Shown here: positions 45,151-53,974 of the stretch, in pieces
Position numbering within the stretch: the first letter of the stretch is position 1
Layout of the letters: each line of letters begins with the position of its first letter
Source of the DNA: Pullulanibacillus camelliae
GTDB lineage: Bacteria; Bacillota; Bacilli; Bacillales; Sporolactobacillaceae
Reading direction: 5' to 3'
Assembly (NCBI RefSeq): GCF_014642655.1
Contig: NZ_BMIR01000023.1
Coordinates: forward strand, 1 to 53,990
Length of the DNA stretch: 53,990 nt
Translations under genes and position numbers: made by a program
Notes under the pieces: model-generated
The model's database searches: none
The model's input: only the letters and a program-made list of their open reading frames with translations
What the model was told of the DNA's origin: nothing

Positions 45151-46452
45151 TTAAAAGAGTAGGTGAGCAAAGATCTTCACAATTGGCCCAAGAATGAACA
45201 TATCTGAATCAGCTGCCCACATCGCTGTATCTGGGATGGTCGTACCAATTAAGAAATGAACCATAAAATATTGCCCCCAAGCAACAATGGTTGATGTGAC
45301 AAAGCCGCCAATCAACGCTCCCCTTACACCACCCGTCGAGTTACCAAATACACCCGCGGTCGCACCGTGAAAGAACAGCACGATCATCGTTGGTACAAAA
45401 ACATAAGAAACAGTGTTGCCGATAACAACCAACCAAATTAACGAACCAAAGAAGGCCCCTAAAAATCCAAGAATGACAGCATTGGGCGCGAAGGTAAAGA
45501 CCACCGGGCAATCAAGTGCAGGTACGGCACCAGGCACAATTTTGGTAGCGATACCATTAAAGGCTGGAACAATCTCCCCGATAAACATCTTTACACCTAG
45601 TAAGACAACCGCGATTCCTCCGGCGAAGGTGAAGGACTGAATGATCGAATACATCGGAAAGTTTTGTCCTGCAGCTTGCTTGATCAAAGCATGAGAGCCA
45701 GGTGTTCCTTTTATAGAAATGATGATAGCACCAATAAAGAAGAGCACACCCATGGTTAATGCCGTAATGACATTGGAATCTCTCAGAAATTCGAGCCCTT
45801 TTGGTAATTTGATCTTCTCTGAATCATTCGCTTTATTGCCAAAGACCTTTCCAAGTAAAGCAGCAAGAATGGCAACACTTGCAGAGCTATGCCCTAATGC
45901 AATGGTATTGCCGCCTGTTACCTTCCTCATAAAGGGTTGGACAAGGGCAGGCTGGAACGTCCAATACAGACCCATGAAAATCGATAAGAAGGCTACTAAC
46001 TTGATAAGAGAAACATGGCTCGGACCGACAGCTTCAACAATGACCCCGGCAAAGATGGTCGTTGTCCAAAACATGATATGTCCTGTCAAATAAATGTATT
46101 TAAACCTCGTAAACCGAGCCAATAAAACGTTGATTAAAAAGCCTAAAAACATGGCTAATGTAACAGCAGAACCAAATTTCACATTAAAGGCTGTTTGGCC
46201 CATGTACTGACCTAAACTATCTGCCTTTAATCCAAAAACTTCTGCCCACATAGGCTGGAAAATATTTAACGCCCCTGTAATGATGCTGGCACCAGCATTG
46301 ATGATCAGAAAGCCGATCATCGCCTTGAAGGTACCGGTAATCGTTTGACTCAATGTCTTTTTTTGTAAGACCAAACCGAGTACTACAATAATCCCAATTA
46401 GAAACGCCGGCACACCAAATATATTATTGGCAATCCAAGTCAATACTTGCAT
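45151..46452 (-). CDS. PTS ascorbate-type EIIC permease (UlaA family)
   Basis: 433 residues, 11-12 spans, the usual length of UlaA. MIGFLIINAGASIITGALN (about 42-60), GHSSASVAILAALLGKVFG near 183 and CPVVFTFAPNAVILGFLGAFFG near 310 are family blocks. It brings in an ascorbate-like lactone sugar and phosphorylates it with the separate IIA and IIB proteins encoded upstream. The following lactonase suggests the substrate is a 1,4-lactone or related pentonate rather than ascorbate itself, since no UlaG-type enzyme is present. Confidence 0.88.
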   Translation of the reverse strand: MQVLTWIANNIFGVPAFLIGIIVVLGLVLQKKTLSQTITGTFKAMIGFLIINAGASIITGALNIFQPMWAEVFGLKADSLGQYMGQTAFNVKFGSAVTLAMFLGFLINVLLARFTRFKYIYLTGHIMFWTTTIFAGVIVEAVGPSHVSLIKLVAFLSIFMGLYWTFQPALVQPFMRKVTGGNTIALGHSSASVAILAALLGKVFGNKANDSEKIKLPKGLEFLRDSNVITALTMGVLFFIGAIIISIKGTPGSHALIKQAAGQNFPMYSIIQSFTFAGGIAVVLLGVKMFIGEIVPAFNGIATKIVPGAVPALDCPVVFTFAPNAVILGFLGAFFGSLIWLVVIGNTVSYVFVPTMIVLFFHGATAGVFGNSTGGVRGALIGGFVTSTIVAWGQYFMVHFLIGTTIPDTAMWAADSDMFILGPIVKIFAHLLF

Positions 46453-46479
46453 CGCTTGACCCCCTAAGTAAGAAAATAA

Positions 46480-46746
46480 TTAACTAAAATGGCTTTCTAG
46501 TGCTTCTTTTATCTCATTTAAATCAAAATAGTTGTTAACAATGACTATTGTTGAAGGATGTCCAGCTAATGATTCTGCTAATTCATTACTCGTAATGATA
46601 AGATCCGGTCTTTCACTTGATGCACTGGATACATCGGTATTCTCCACATCTGCTTGAACGCCCATTTGGCGTAATACTGTGTCGACATTCATTCGTAAAA
46701 TCAAGCTTGTTCCTTGCCCTAATCCACATACACATAAAATTTTCAT
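46480..46746 (-). CDS. PTS ascorbate-type EIIB
   Basis: 88 residues. The phosphocysteine is C7 in CVCGLGQGTSLILRM (5-19), the P-loop-like IIB motif of the ascorbate/galactitol class. It overlaps the EIIA gene by four bases (ATGA) and lies 27 bp before the EIIC gene. Confidence 0.88.
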   Translation of the reverse strand: MKILCVCGLGQGTSLILRMNVDTVLRQMGVQADVENTDVSSASSERPDLIITSNELAESLAGHPSTIVIVNNYFDLNEIKEALESHFS

Positions 46747-47186
46747 GAATGAATTCCCCCTAGTAAGCTTTCCATTTCGGAATAGGCTGTCATTTCCATT
46801 AACTTCTTCACGTTTTCTGGATTGTTTAATAATGCCATCAATTTTTGTAAAATCTCGAGATGTTCGTCACTAGAAGAAGCCCCGAGAGCAAAAACGAGAT
46901 GCACCGGATCATTAACAGCGCTACCAAAACGGACCGGATGCATGAGCCGCAAAAAGGAAACGGATGCTTCCTTAACTCCATCCTCCGGGCGTGCATGTGG
47001 CAGTGCAATTTGCGGAGCAAGGACAAAATATGGACCATTTTTATGGTAGGACTGAACCATCGCCTCCACGTACTGTTCCTCTACCAAGCCTTCCTCAACG
47101 AGCAGGTTCCCCGCCGTTTGAATGGCTTCATCTGGAGAGGTAACAGCTGCGTCTAATTCAACAAGATTCTTCTCTAAAAATTTCAT
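46743..47186 (-). CDS. PTS EIIA, mannitol/fructose/ascorbate type
   Basis: 147 residues, the complete IIA domain. The phosphohistidine is H64 in QIALPHARPEDGV. A second, separate IIA domain with the same IPHARPEDGV motif ends the regulator encoded 34 bp upstream, so the operon has one IIA for transport and one for signalling. Confidence 0.88.
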   Translation of the reverse strand: MKFLEKNLVELDAAVTSPDEAIQTAGNLLVEEGLVEEQYVEAMVQSYHKNGPYFVLAPQIALPHARPEDGVKEASVSFLRLMHPVRFGSAVNDPVHLVFALGASSSDEHLEILQKLMALLNNPENVKKLMEMTAYSEMESLLGGIHS

Positions 47187-47220
47187 TCCGGATTCCCCTC
47201 ACTGTTGCAATAGCTTCTCC

Positions 47221-48723
47221 TTACATGGAGTAGGCATTGACGAGATCAAAAATAGCTTCTGAAGTTGTTGCCGATAAGATTTTTTGAACATTTTCTGGAT
47301 TTGAGAACATCGATGTTAACTGTGACAGCGCTTTGAGATGAGCTTCTCCATCAATGGCTGCGAGTACCATCACAATTTGAATGTGATGGTTCCTTTGTTC
47401 CGAAAATGGGACAGGCTTAGCGAGCCGCAGCAAGCTCATGCTCAGACTGTTGACCCCATCTTCTGGGCGCGCATGTGGAATCGCCACTTTCGGGGCAATC
47501 ACAATGTAGGGGCCCATCTTATTGATATTGCTAATCATGGTTTGAATATAGGCTTCAGTAATGAGCCCGTCTTGAAGCAAGGGCGCTGCCGCCTGCTGTA
47601 TCGCCTGCTTCCAATCGGCCGCTTCATCTTGCAATTGAATATACTTCATTTGCAGGATACTGCTTAAAGAAGGCTTTCCAAGTTCCTTCACGACTTTCTC
47701 AGGTTTATAAAGATAATGTTTTAACTCTTGGAGAAGCACGTCTTTATCCAATACATTTGCATGTCTCTGAATAATTTCCATCAATGCCTCAATCGAAGGA
47801 CTTTGCTTGGAATCCTTATCAAAATGGACATTCACTTTCTTTAATAAGCTTTCCATTTCCGCCTCAGTTAAAATGGGATTAACCACAAAAACAGGCTTAT
47901 CTTTTTCCTCTAGCGGAATGGTGGAGACAATAAAATCAACCTCATGGTCCTGCTTTTCATATTCTCTTAGAGAAACGCTCCCAATGATATCAATAGTTGA
48001 AAATAGTCCCTCCAATTGGTGCAAAAGTAATCTAGAGGTTCCCACTCCATTTGTACAAACAAGAAGCGCTTTCTTTCGAGTGGCAGGCTTGGCTCCTACT
48101 TTTGTCATCCAGCCACCAAAATGCATGGCAATAAGGGCAACCTCATTTTCATTGACCTCCTTGCCAACAACCGCCTCAAGATGAGCGATCACCTTCTTGG
48201 TTAACAAGAAAATATCATGATACTTTTCTTTAATGGACTCGGTTAGACCACTTTCAAACTCCAAGCCATAGCGAATGCGATAATAGGCTGGCTTAACATG
48301 AAGGAGCAAGCTTTCCTCGATCTCTTGCCGCTCTGTAAAGTAAACACAGGCATACTTTTGAAAATCAGTCACCATCTGTGTGGTGACCTTTGCAAGAATC
48401 TCTGAATCACTGCTGTTTCTCGCAGGCAATCCCTCTGAAAATTGCACACGTGAGCTGAGCAGATGCCGCGTAATATAAAAAATTTCATCCTCAGGCAAAT
48501 CAATATCAAAAAGTGCAGAAAGTCTGTCACCGATTCTTTGGGCCGCTTCATACTGTTCTGTTTCTCGCAACACGTTTTTCTCAATGGGATCAATGGTAAT
48601 CTGCTTGCCCTGAGCGACCCGTCGACAAAATAATAAAAGCCGAAAGGACAGGCTGTACAAAATCTCATCAGTAAACTGTATATTTAATTTTTGTTCACTT
48701 TCTCCGACAATTTGCTGAATCAC
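47221..48723 (-). pseudogene. PRD-containing PTS regulator, C-terminal part (frameshifted)
   Basis: Residues counted from GTG 48723, 500 codons. PRD1 (about 10-100), PRD2 (about 110-210, H142 and H201 conserved), a galactitol-type EIIB domain with C223 (LLVCTNGVGTSR) and a C-terminal EIIA domain with H417 (IPHARPEDG). The DNA-binding part is in another frame just upstream. Reading through the junction in the shifted frame gives NTD then DAFTFEKLTVIQQIV, so one gene of about 695 codons was interrupted by a net +1 change at about 48748. It may still be made alone from GTG 48723, but the ribosome site is weak. Confidence 0.8.
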
Positions 48724-48733
48724 TGTTAATTTC

Positions 48734-49321
48734 TCAAAAGTAAATGCGTCTATCTGTATTTAAACGCATTGGAATCTTGGATAAAAAGGCCTGCCAATCT
48801 CCATTAGGTAGCACATGCTGAAGAAAATGGACAATAGCCTTGCGTTTATCCTCTTCATCTCCCAAAATTACATAACCTGATTTTCTTTCAAACGCTAACT
48901 TTAAGTGAAAGCGCTCCAGCTCTGCCTTTAAGCCTTTTAAATCTTCAAGTGTCGTATTGCGGCTGACACGAATTTTTTCCGTAAGATGCTCAAGATACAA
49001 TGGCCGATCCCGGGCCATCAAATAAATAGCCAGCCATGCTTTGCGCTCCTTCACGGAATAATCATAATGCCATGTGCTCAAGGTCTCTAGTTTATTCGGT
49101 ACCTCTCTTGCTGCTCTTTTTTCAAGAAGGAAACCTGCAGAGCGAACATTCTGTATTGGATAAATATCGTTTTCCTTTAACCAATCATTGATTTTGCGAA
49201 TATCGTAATAAACCGTTCTTCTAGAAATATTGAACTTCTCAACCAATTCTTCCGCCTTAACATAGGTCCCGGCTTTAATTAAATAGGACAGGATGGCAGT
49301 ACTGCGCTGATCTAATGACAT
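48734..49321 (-). pseudogene. PRD-containing PTS regulator, N-terminal DNA-binding part (frameshifted)
   Basis: 195 codons holding the HTH_11 domain (AGTYVKAEELVEKFNISRRT, about 17-36) and an Mga-like second helix-turn-helix (LTEKIRVSRNTTLEDLKGLK, about 113-132), then MRLNTDRRIYF and a stop. BglG/MtlR-class activators of this layout are normally about 690 residues; here the PRD and PTS modules follow in the next frame. AAAGGAGGT precedes ATG 49321. It heads the lactone-PTS operon, and without its sensory half regulation should be altered. Confidence 0.82.
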
Positions 49322-49751
49322 TAGACAAATACCTCCTTTGCACAGAGTGTGTACAAAAAAGTATTTTTATTCTTTTAGCAATTGCTTGAATATACTATAA
49401 CCCGTTATCCATTAAATGTGGAGACCAAATACCGCCCCGCGCTTTGTGCAAAATCGGGACTAAATTTTGTTCATTCCCTCGTGCAAGATTGGACCGTGCG
49501 CCAAAGGGTCACGGACTCCCCCCACGCTTAAGTAAATGTATTGCTCCTTCAGAACACTTCTTTCTCTTTATCTCAGGTTACTCTGATTCAAAAACCCAAA
49601 ATTGTGGAATAGAGATATAAACATTGATTATAAACTAGAATTTGTTTAAACATCCCCTACTCCCAGGATATGAGCGTTTATATTCCCTTTGCCAAGGGGC
49701 CCGTTTAACAGGTGCAATCAACCCTTTCCCCATTTATATTTTACGAAATAT
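49322..49751. other. Gene-free divergent promoter region
   Basis: It lies between the PTS regulator (minus) and ohr (plus). Two similar words, GTGCAAAATCGGGAC and GTGCAAGATTGGACC, about 40-50 bp apart in the same direction may be regulatory. Otherwise no feature is supported. Confidence 0.35.
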
Positions 49752-49770
49752 AATTTAATGAAATTAAATT
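49752..49770. promoter_or_regulatory. Inverted repeat upstream of the ohr promoter, OhrR-like site
   Basis: AATTTAATGAAATTAAATT has perfect 8-bp arms with a 3-bp centre, directly upstream of the -35 hexamer. AT-rich palindromes of this kind are bound by MarR/OhrR repressors; no ohrR gene is in the window. Confidence 0.5.
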
Positions 49771-49771
49771 G

Positions 49772-49800
49772 TTGACAATATAAATAACCAGGTGTATTAT
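49772..49800 (+). promoter_or_regulatory. Sigma-A promoter of ohr
   Basis: TTGACA (49772-49777), a 17-bp spacer and TATTAT (49795-49800). Confidence 0.75.
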
Positions 49801-49855
49801 AAGGCTATCGAGGCTAGCCTATAAACTGAAATGAAAAAATTTAAAGGAGCGATGG

Positions 49856-50284
49856 ATGATGTCAAACGTTTTATTTACATCAACTGCAACAGCTTTAGGT
49901 GGAAGAGAAGGACACGTGAAGTCTCCAAATGGAGTTATCGATATTGATCTAGCCATGCCTGGCACACCGCGTGCTAAAAAATTACCTGATGCAGCCAATC
50001 CAGAACTATTGTTTGCCGCAGGTTACTCTGCTTGCTTTGATGGCGCACTTCAACTGGTGGCAGGTAAAGAAAAAGTGAAATTTGACTCTGAAGTTACCGC
50101 TAATGTAAGTCTATTGAAGGATGAGTCTGATGGTGGCTTTAAGATTGGCGTTGTTTTACATGTTAAGGGAACAGGGATTGAAAAATCTGTATTAGAGGAT
50201 CTTGTCCATAAAGCCCATGAGTTCTGCCCTTATTCAAAAGCAACCCGAGGCAATATTGACGTGACACTAGAAGTTGAAGCTTAA
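49856..50284 (+). CDS. ohr: Organic hydroperoxide reductase Ohr (OsmC family)
   Basis: Thiol peroxidase that detoxifies organic hydroperoxides in the cytoplasm. 142 residues. The catalytic cysteines are C60 (GYSACFDGAL) and C124 (EFCPYSKATRGN), with the conserved GREGHVKS loop at 16-23 and Glu50. AAAGGAG precedes the tandem ATGs 49856/49859. It is monocistronic with its own promoter and terminator. Confidence 0.92.
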   Translation: MMSNVLFTSTATALGGREGHVKSPNGVIDIDLAMPGTPRAKKLPDAANPELLFAAGYSACFDGALQLVAGKEKVKFDSEVTANVSLLKDESDGGFKIGVVLHVKGTGIEKSVLEDLVHKAHEFCPYSKATRGNIDVTLEVEA

Positions 50285-50457
50285 ATTCTACATTTAATTC
50301 TTTTGCATTGGAATACTCAAAAATGCTGGGAGCACCAATCACAAAAAATCTTCCCTGACAATATTGGGGAAGTTCCAGAGTATACACAAATTAACAAAGC
50401 TTGGTGCAACCCATTTCATATAGATTCCAAAAATAGAAAACTTGTTTTACCATGCTT

Positions 50458-50487
50458 CCGCTGCCTTCAAAAGGGCAGCGGATTTTT
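50458..50487 (+). terminator. Terminator downstream of ohr
   Basis: CCGCTGCC (50458-50465) pairs with GGCAGCGG (50474-50481), followed by AUUUUU. Confidence 0.8.
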
Positions 50488-50857
50488 CCTTTTCAAATAG
50501 CATCTGTACTCCCCACCTAAAAAACATAGCTGCTGTTTCTACTCAGCCGCTTTATTATAAGAGCACTAAGAAAAGGGCACCCGTATCCCTTGTTTAAGTG
50601 AAAGATTAAATAAGAGCACCGCTCGTTGCAACGTCTTTCGTTATGTTGAAGGTACCCTATGTTAAAACGATCCTCGCTTTCGTTCATTCGAGGGAATCCT
50701 CTGTTCACCTCATCACTCTTTTGTTTCGTGCAGGTCGCAATTTGAAAACTTCATCTTGCTATATCATGTTAATAGAAAAAATTGTGCAGGCATGCGGAAA
50801 ACAAGCAGCCTAGAGCGGAAACAAGCACAATCCCATTCCATTGATAACCCAAAATTC
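50488..50857. other. Gene-free stretch with a scrap of repeat family 1
   Basis: No gene. Around 50,785-50,830 GTGCAGGCATGCGGAAAAC and AGCAGCCTAGAGCGGAAA resemble the 3' half of repeat family 1 in decayed form, immediately before copy D. Confidence 0.4.
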
Positions 50858-51130
50858 AAGAAAAACCAGGCTTAAAAGCGTGCCAAGTCCTTGGATTGGT
50901 ACAGAGCATCATCCAATATGAAAGAGGCTTCATTGCCTGGTCAAGTGGCTGGGAGCGCAAGGCGCTCGAGGAACACTCTAAAATCGTGTGTTCCTCGAGC
51001 GCCGCTGACTCATGATGCGGAGACTAAAGTCCTGCGGGAAGTGGGAGATCGATAAGACCCCGTAGCGCGGCGAGCAGCCTGGAGCGGAATCGCGCACCGT
51101 CCTCATGACCAGAAATTTTATACTTTCTTT
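50858..51130 (+). repeat. Dispersed repeat family 1, copy D
   Basis: The 5' two-thirds match copies B and C closely and the ACCAGAAATTTTATACTTTC end is kept, but about 40 bp of the CTTAGCAG..CCGCGGAAAG segment is deleted. The central hairpin is perfect here: GGCGCTCGAGGAACAC (50961-50976) pairs with GTGTTCCTCGAGCGCC (50988-51003). Confidence 0.85.
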
Positions 51131-51170
51131 TAAGAAAAACCTTTAATCCCAAAAACAGATTAAAGGTTTT
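51131..51170 (-). terminator. Terminator of mqo
   Basis: AAAACCTTTAATC pairs with GATTAAAGGTTTT (51136-51148 and 51158-51170); on the minus strand it is followed by UUCUU. It lies 18 bp past the mqo stop. Confidence 0.8.
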
Positions 51171-51188
51171 GAATGACATCCTGTATTC

Positions 51189-52691
51189 TTATCTAGAGAG
51201 AGACTTATTGCTATTTAAACCGAGTGCTTCCGCAGATGAAGCCTGAACATTATGCAAAAGCTCTGGATCTTTCATGAGTGATACGCCATATGAAGGAATC
51301 ATTTCTTTTATTTTTGGCTCCCATTCTTTCTTACGATCTGGGAAGCATTTTTCTAAGACCTCAAGCATGACATGAACCGCTGTCGAAGCCCCTGGAGAAG
51401 CTCCAAGCAATGCGGCTACAGACCCATCAGCCGCTGTTACAACTTCCGTACCAAACTGCAAGGTTCCTTTGCCACCTGCCTCAGTATCCTTGATGACCTG
51501 TACACGCTGACCTGCGACGACGATATCCCAATCCTCTGCCTTGGCTTCTGGAATGAATTCACGTAATTCTTCCAAGCGCTTTTCATTGGACAACAGCACT
51601 TGTTGGATCAAATATTTGGTCAATGCCATCTCTTTTACACCCGCAGCAAGCATCGTTAACACATTATTCGGTCGAATTGAGCCGATCAAATCAAAATAAG
51701 ATCCTGTTTTTAAAAACTTGGGTGAGAAACCAGCAAATGGGCCAAACAACAACGATTTTTTATTATCAATATATCTTGTATCTAAGTGCGGTACAGACAT
51801 TGGAGGCGCGCCGACCTTTGCTTTACCATATACTTTAGCATGATGCTGTTCGATAACCTCAGGGTTGTTACAAACCATAAATAATCCGCTTACTGGAAAT
51901 CCACCAATATGCTTAGACTCAGGAATACCAGTTTTTTGAAGCAAAGGCAGACTGCCACCGCCGCCGCCAATGAAAACAAACTTGGCCGTATGGCGTTCTA
52001 CTGAACCGCTATTGAGATTGCGTACCTTTACTTCCCACAAGCCATCACTCGTCCGCTTAATATCCTTAACACTATGCTTGTAGTTCACTTGAACCCCTTG
52101 ATTCTGTAAGTGCTCAAACAACATGCGGGTTAACGCTCCAAAGTTGACATCCGTTCCAATATCGATTTTGGTTGCCGCTATGGGGTCATTTACTGTCCGA
52201 CCTTCCATAATCAATGGAATCCATTCCTTTAATTTTTCAGGGTCATCGGAAAATTCCATCCCTTGAAATAGGGGATTATTTGACAACGCTTCAAATCGTT
52301 TCTTTAAAAAGGCAACATTTTCTTCCCCTTCGACCAAGCTCATGTGAGGCAGCGGCATGATAAAATCCTCTGGATTTTGAATCAAGTCACTGTTAACAAG
52401 ATAAGACCAAAACTGTCTTGAAAGCTGAAACTGTTCATTAATATTAATTGCTTTACTAATATCAATGGACCCATCGGGCCTTTCAACCGTGTAGTTCAGC
52501 TCGCACAGCGCGGAATGCCCTGTCCCCGCATTATTCCATTCGTTTGAGCTTTCTTCTCCTGGCTTTGCCAGCTTTTCGAATACTTTGATTTCCCACTCCG
52601 GTGCTAGCTCTTTCAGTAATGATCCCAAAGTCGCGCTCATGACTCCAGCACCAATTAAGATAACGTCTGTTTTTGTCTGTATGCTGCTCAT
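51189..52691 (-). CDS. mqo: Malate:quinone oxidoreductase
   Basis: Membrane-associated FAD enzyme oxidising malate to oxaloacetate and passing electrons to quinone, replacing or supplementing malate dehydrogenase. 500 residues, the normal size. The FAD-binding N-terminus is [18 protein letters not shown] (9-26). [17 protein letters not shown] (about 51-67), the [19 protein letters not shown] block (about 233-251) and [18 protein letters not shown] near 430 are Mqo fingerprints. It is monocistronic with a terminator immediately downstream. Confidence 0.93.
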   Translation of the reverse strand: MSSIQTKTDVILIGAGVMSATLGSLLKELAPEWEIKVFEKLAKPGEESSNEWNNAGTGHSALCELNYTVERPDGSIDISKAININEQFQLSRQFWSYLVNSDLIQNPEDFIMPLPHMSLVEGEENVAFLKKRFEALSNNPLFQGMEFSDDPEKLKEWIPLIMEGRTVNDPIAATKIDIGTDVNFGALTRMLFEHLQNQGVQVNYKHSVKDIKRTSDGLWEVKVRNLNSGSVERHTAKFVFIGGGGGSLPLLQKTGIPESKHIGGFPVSGLFMVCNNPEVIEQHHAKVYGKAKVGAPPMSVPHLDTRYIDNKKSLLFGPFAGFSPKFLKTGSYFDLIGSIRPNNVLTMLAAGVKEMALTKYLIQQVLLSNEKRLEELREFIPEAKAEDWDIVVAGQRVQVIKDTEAGGKGTLQFGTEVVTAADGSVAALLGASPGASTAVHVMLEVLEKCFPDRKKEWEPKIKEMIPSYGVSLMKDPELLHNVQASSAEALGLNSNKSLSR

Positions 52692-52937
52692 AATAAACCT
52701 TCCTTATCGCCTATATTTGCAAAAAGAGCAGACGCTCATGCTTAAGTCCTCACAAAAAAGCAAGGCGTCGCCTTGGAACACACCTTATCTGTAGCAATTA
52801 TATCACTTTAATATATTAAAGTTTATCTATAGATCAAAATATCTACTATCCTCTAATAATTATAAACTATTTGAAGCAGGTAAAAAAGTGTGAAGTCCTT
52901 CCACTTACCACAACAGATTAGAGCAATCTCCAAAGCA
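52692..52937. other. AT-rich promoter region of mqo
   Basis: No gene is supported. It is markedly AT-rich around 52,800-52,870 and would carry the mqo promoter. Confidence 0.4.
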
Positions 52938-53105
52938 TTAAGAGGATTGCCCTAATATCGCTACAGCGGCAACTTGTAACCCTTTAAATATCGATGCTAT
53001 TGCAACGATTATCTCACCTCCATAAAGAAGGGCTCCTACAGTCGCAACGACAATAGCCGTAGTAATCAATACTTCTTCTATACTTTTTTGTGATTTTGTG
53101 CCCAT
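52938..53105 (-). CDS. Possible 55-residue hydrophobic peptide
   Basis: A minus-strand frame from ATG 53105 encodes 55 residues: a short polar N-terminus (MGTKSQKSIEEV), a hydrophobic segment (LITTAIVVATVGALLY), a Gly-Gly at 29-30, then a second amphipathic hydrophobic segment (EIIVAIASIFKGLQVAAVAI) ending GQSS. The pattern fits a small membrane peptide or a bacteriocin-like prepeptide with a double-glycine. There is no good ribosome site and no recognised family, so coding status is unsure. Confidence 0.4.
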   Translation of the reverse strand: MGTKSQKSIEEVLITTAIVVATVGALLYGGEIIVAIASIFKGLQVAAVAILGQSS

Positions 53106-53117
53106 AATCTAACTGCA

Positions 53118-53307
53118 TCAATTGGGGGTATCGTGCTCAAAATTAGAATCAGGCGATGATTGATGCTTGGTACAAGGGCAGGAAATTATTTCTAAAATTA
53201 TAGACACCCCAATGGGGATACAACAAAAGGGCATACAGAAAAAAAGGTCTCTGTAAAATTATTACGCCAAAAAGAATAGGTAAGAAAATTAGTTTTTTTA
53301 AACTCAT
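53118..53307 (-). CDS. Possible small secreted or membrane peptide, split at a T7 run
   Basis: ATG 53307 opens a signal-like sequence (MSLKKLIFLPILFGVIILQ). At a seven-T run the open frame leads to a nonsense-like tail ending at 53149. If one T is skipped the frame continues into MPFCCIPIGVSIILEIISCPC and a polar tail, ending at TGA 53118, about 62 residues with five or so cysteines. The downstream part can also start at ATG 53234. It lies 12 bp before the 55-residue frame. Weak ribosome sites and no known family keep the confidence low. Confidence 0.3.
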
Positions 53308-53528
53308 AATCAACTTATCTATGGTAAAGACGGTGAAAAATATATGGTTCGGAGTACAAAGCTAATCAAGCTATGGCAGTCATAAAATAAATGTATGTAG
53401 AAGAATTGTTATTGAAATCTCTTTATTTTATTTAGACAAGTATTTTAATCCATCCATTTTCTGATCTTTTAGGAACAAACGGTATTCACTTTCATGTCCC
53501 AGAATATTATATATCTTCTGCTGTGATT

Positions 53529-53557
53529 TTGGATGTATCGATGTATATTGGTACAAT
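53529..53557 (+). promoter_or_regulatory. Sigma-A-type promoter of the small membrane protein gene
   Basis: TTGGAT (53529-53534), a 17-bp spacer and TACAAT (53552-53557), 30 bp before the start codon. Confidence 0.6.
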
Positions 53558-53586
53558 AGAGGAAATAAAAAATAAGGGAGTTTAGT

Positions 53587-53958
53587 ATGAGTAAAGATAT
53601 AAATTCTATTGTTAAAGAGTTAGAATTAAAGACTATGGAAGAGGATAAGGAAGTCATTGATTATTTAAGGGGGTTAGATACCGATACATTAAATAGATTA
53701 AAGATAATTTATGACGCACCAAGAAGATTAACCCTTACCTCTAATCTAAAAAACAACTTTATTGCTGTATTACTGTCAACTTTAGTAAACGGTATATTAC
53801 TTATTACTCTTGGTTATTTCACTGGTTTAAAAATTATTGTTATTGATATCTTAGGCTTTCTTTTAATTATTACTGCAGTGGGTCTTCGATCACGTATAAT
53901 TAAGTTCGCAAAAATAGAAAAGAGGAAAAGCCATCGGCAACTCCGAATAGGTAAGTGA
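53587..53958 (+). CDS. Small membrane protein of unknown function
   Basis: 123 residues. The first ~50 are charged and helical (KELELKTMEEDKEVIDYLRG), followed by two spans (about 57-77 and 81-100) and a basic tail (RSRIIKFAKIEKRKSHRQLR). GGGAG lies eight bases before ATG 53587 and a good promoter precedes it. I do not recognise the family. The base composition is more AT-rich than in the rest of the window. Another ribosome site right after it suggests an operon continuing past the window edge. Confidence 0.75.
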   Translation: MSKDINSIVKELELKTMEEDKEVIDYLRGLDTDTLNRLKIIYDAPRRLTLTSNLKNNFIAVLLSTLVNGILLITLGYFTGLKIIVIDILGFLLIITAVGLRSRIIKFAKIEKRKSHRQLRIGK

Positions 53959-53974
53959 CCAAACAAAACCCAAC

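Noticed and set aside
50303-50500. 65-codon frame after ohr
   Set aside because: It includes the ohr terminator hairpin and has no ribosome site.
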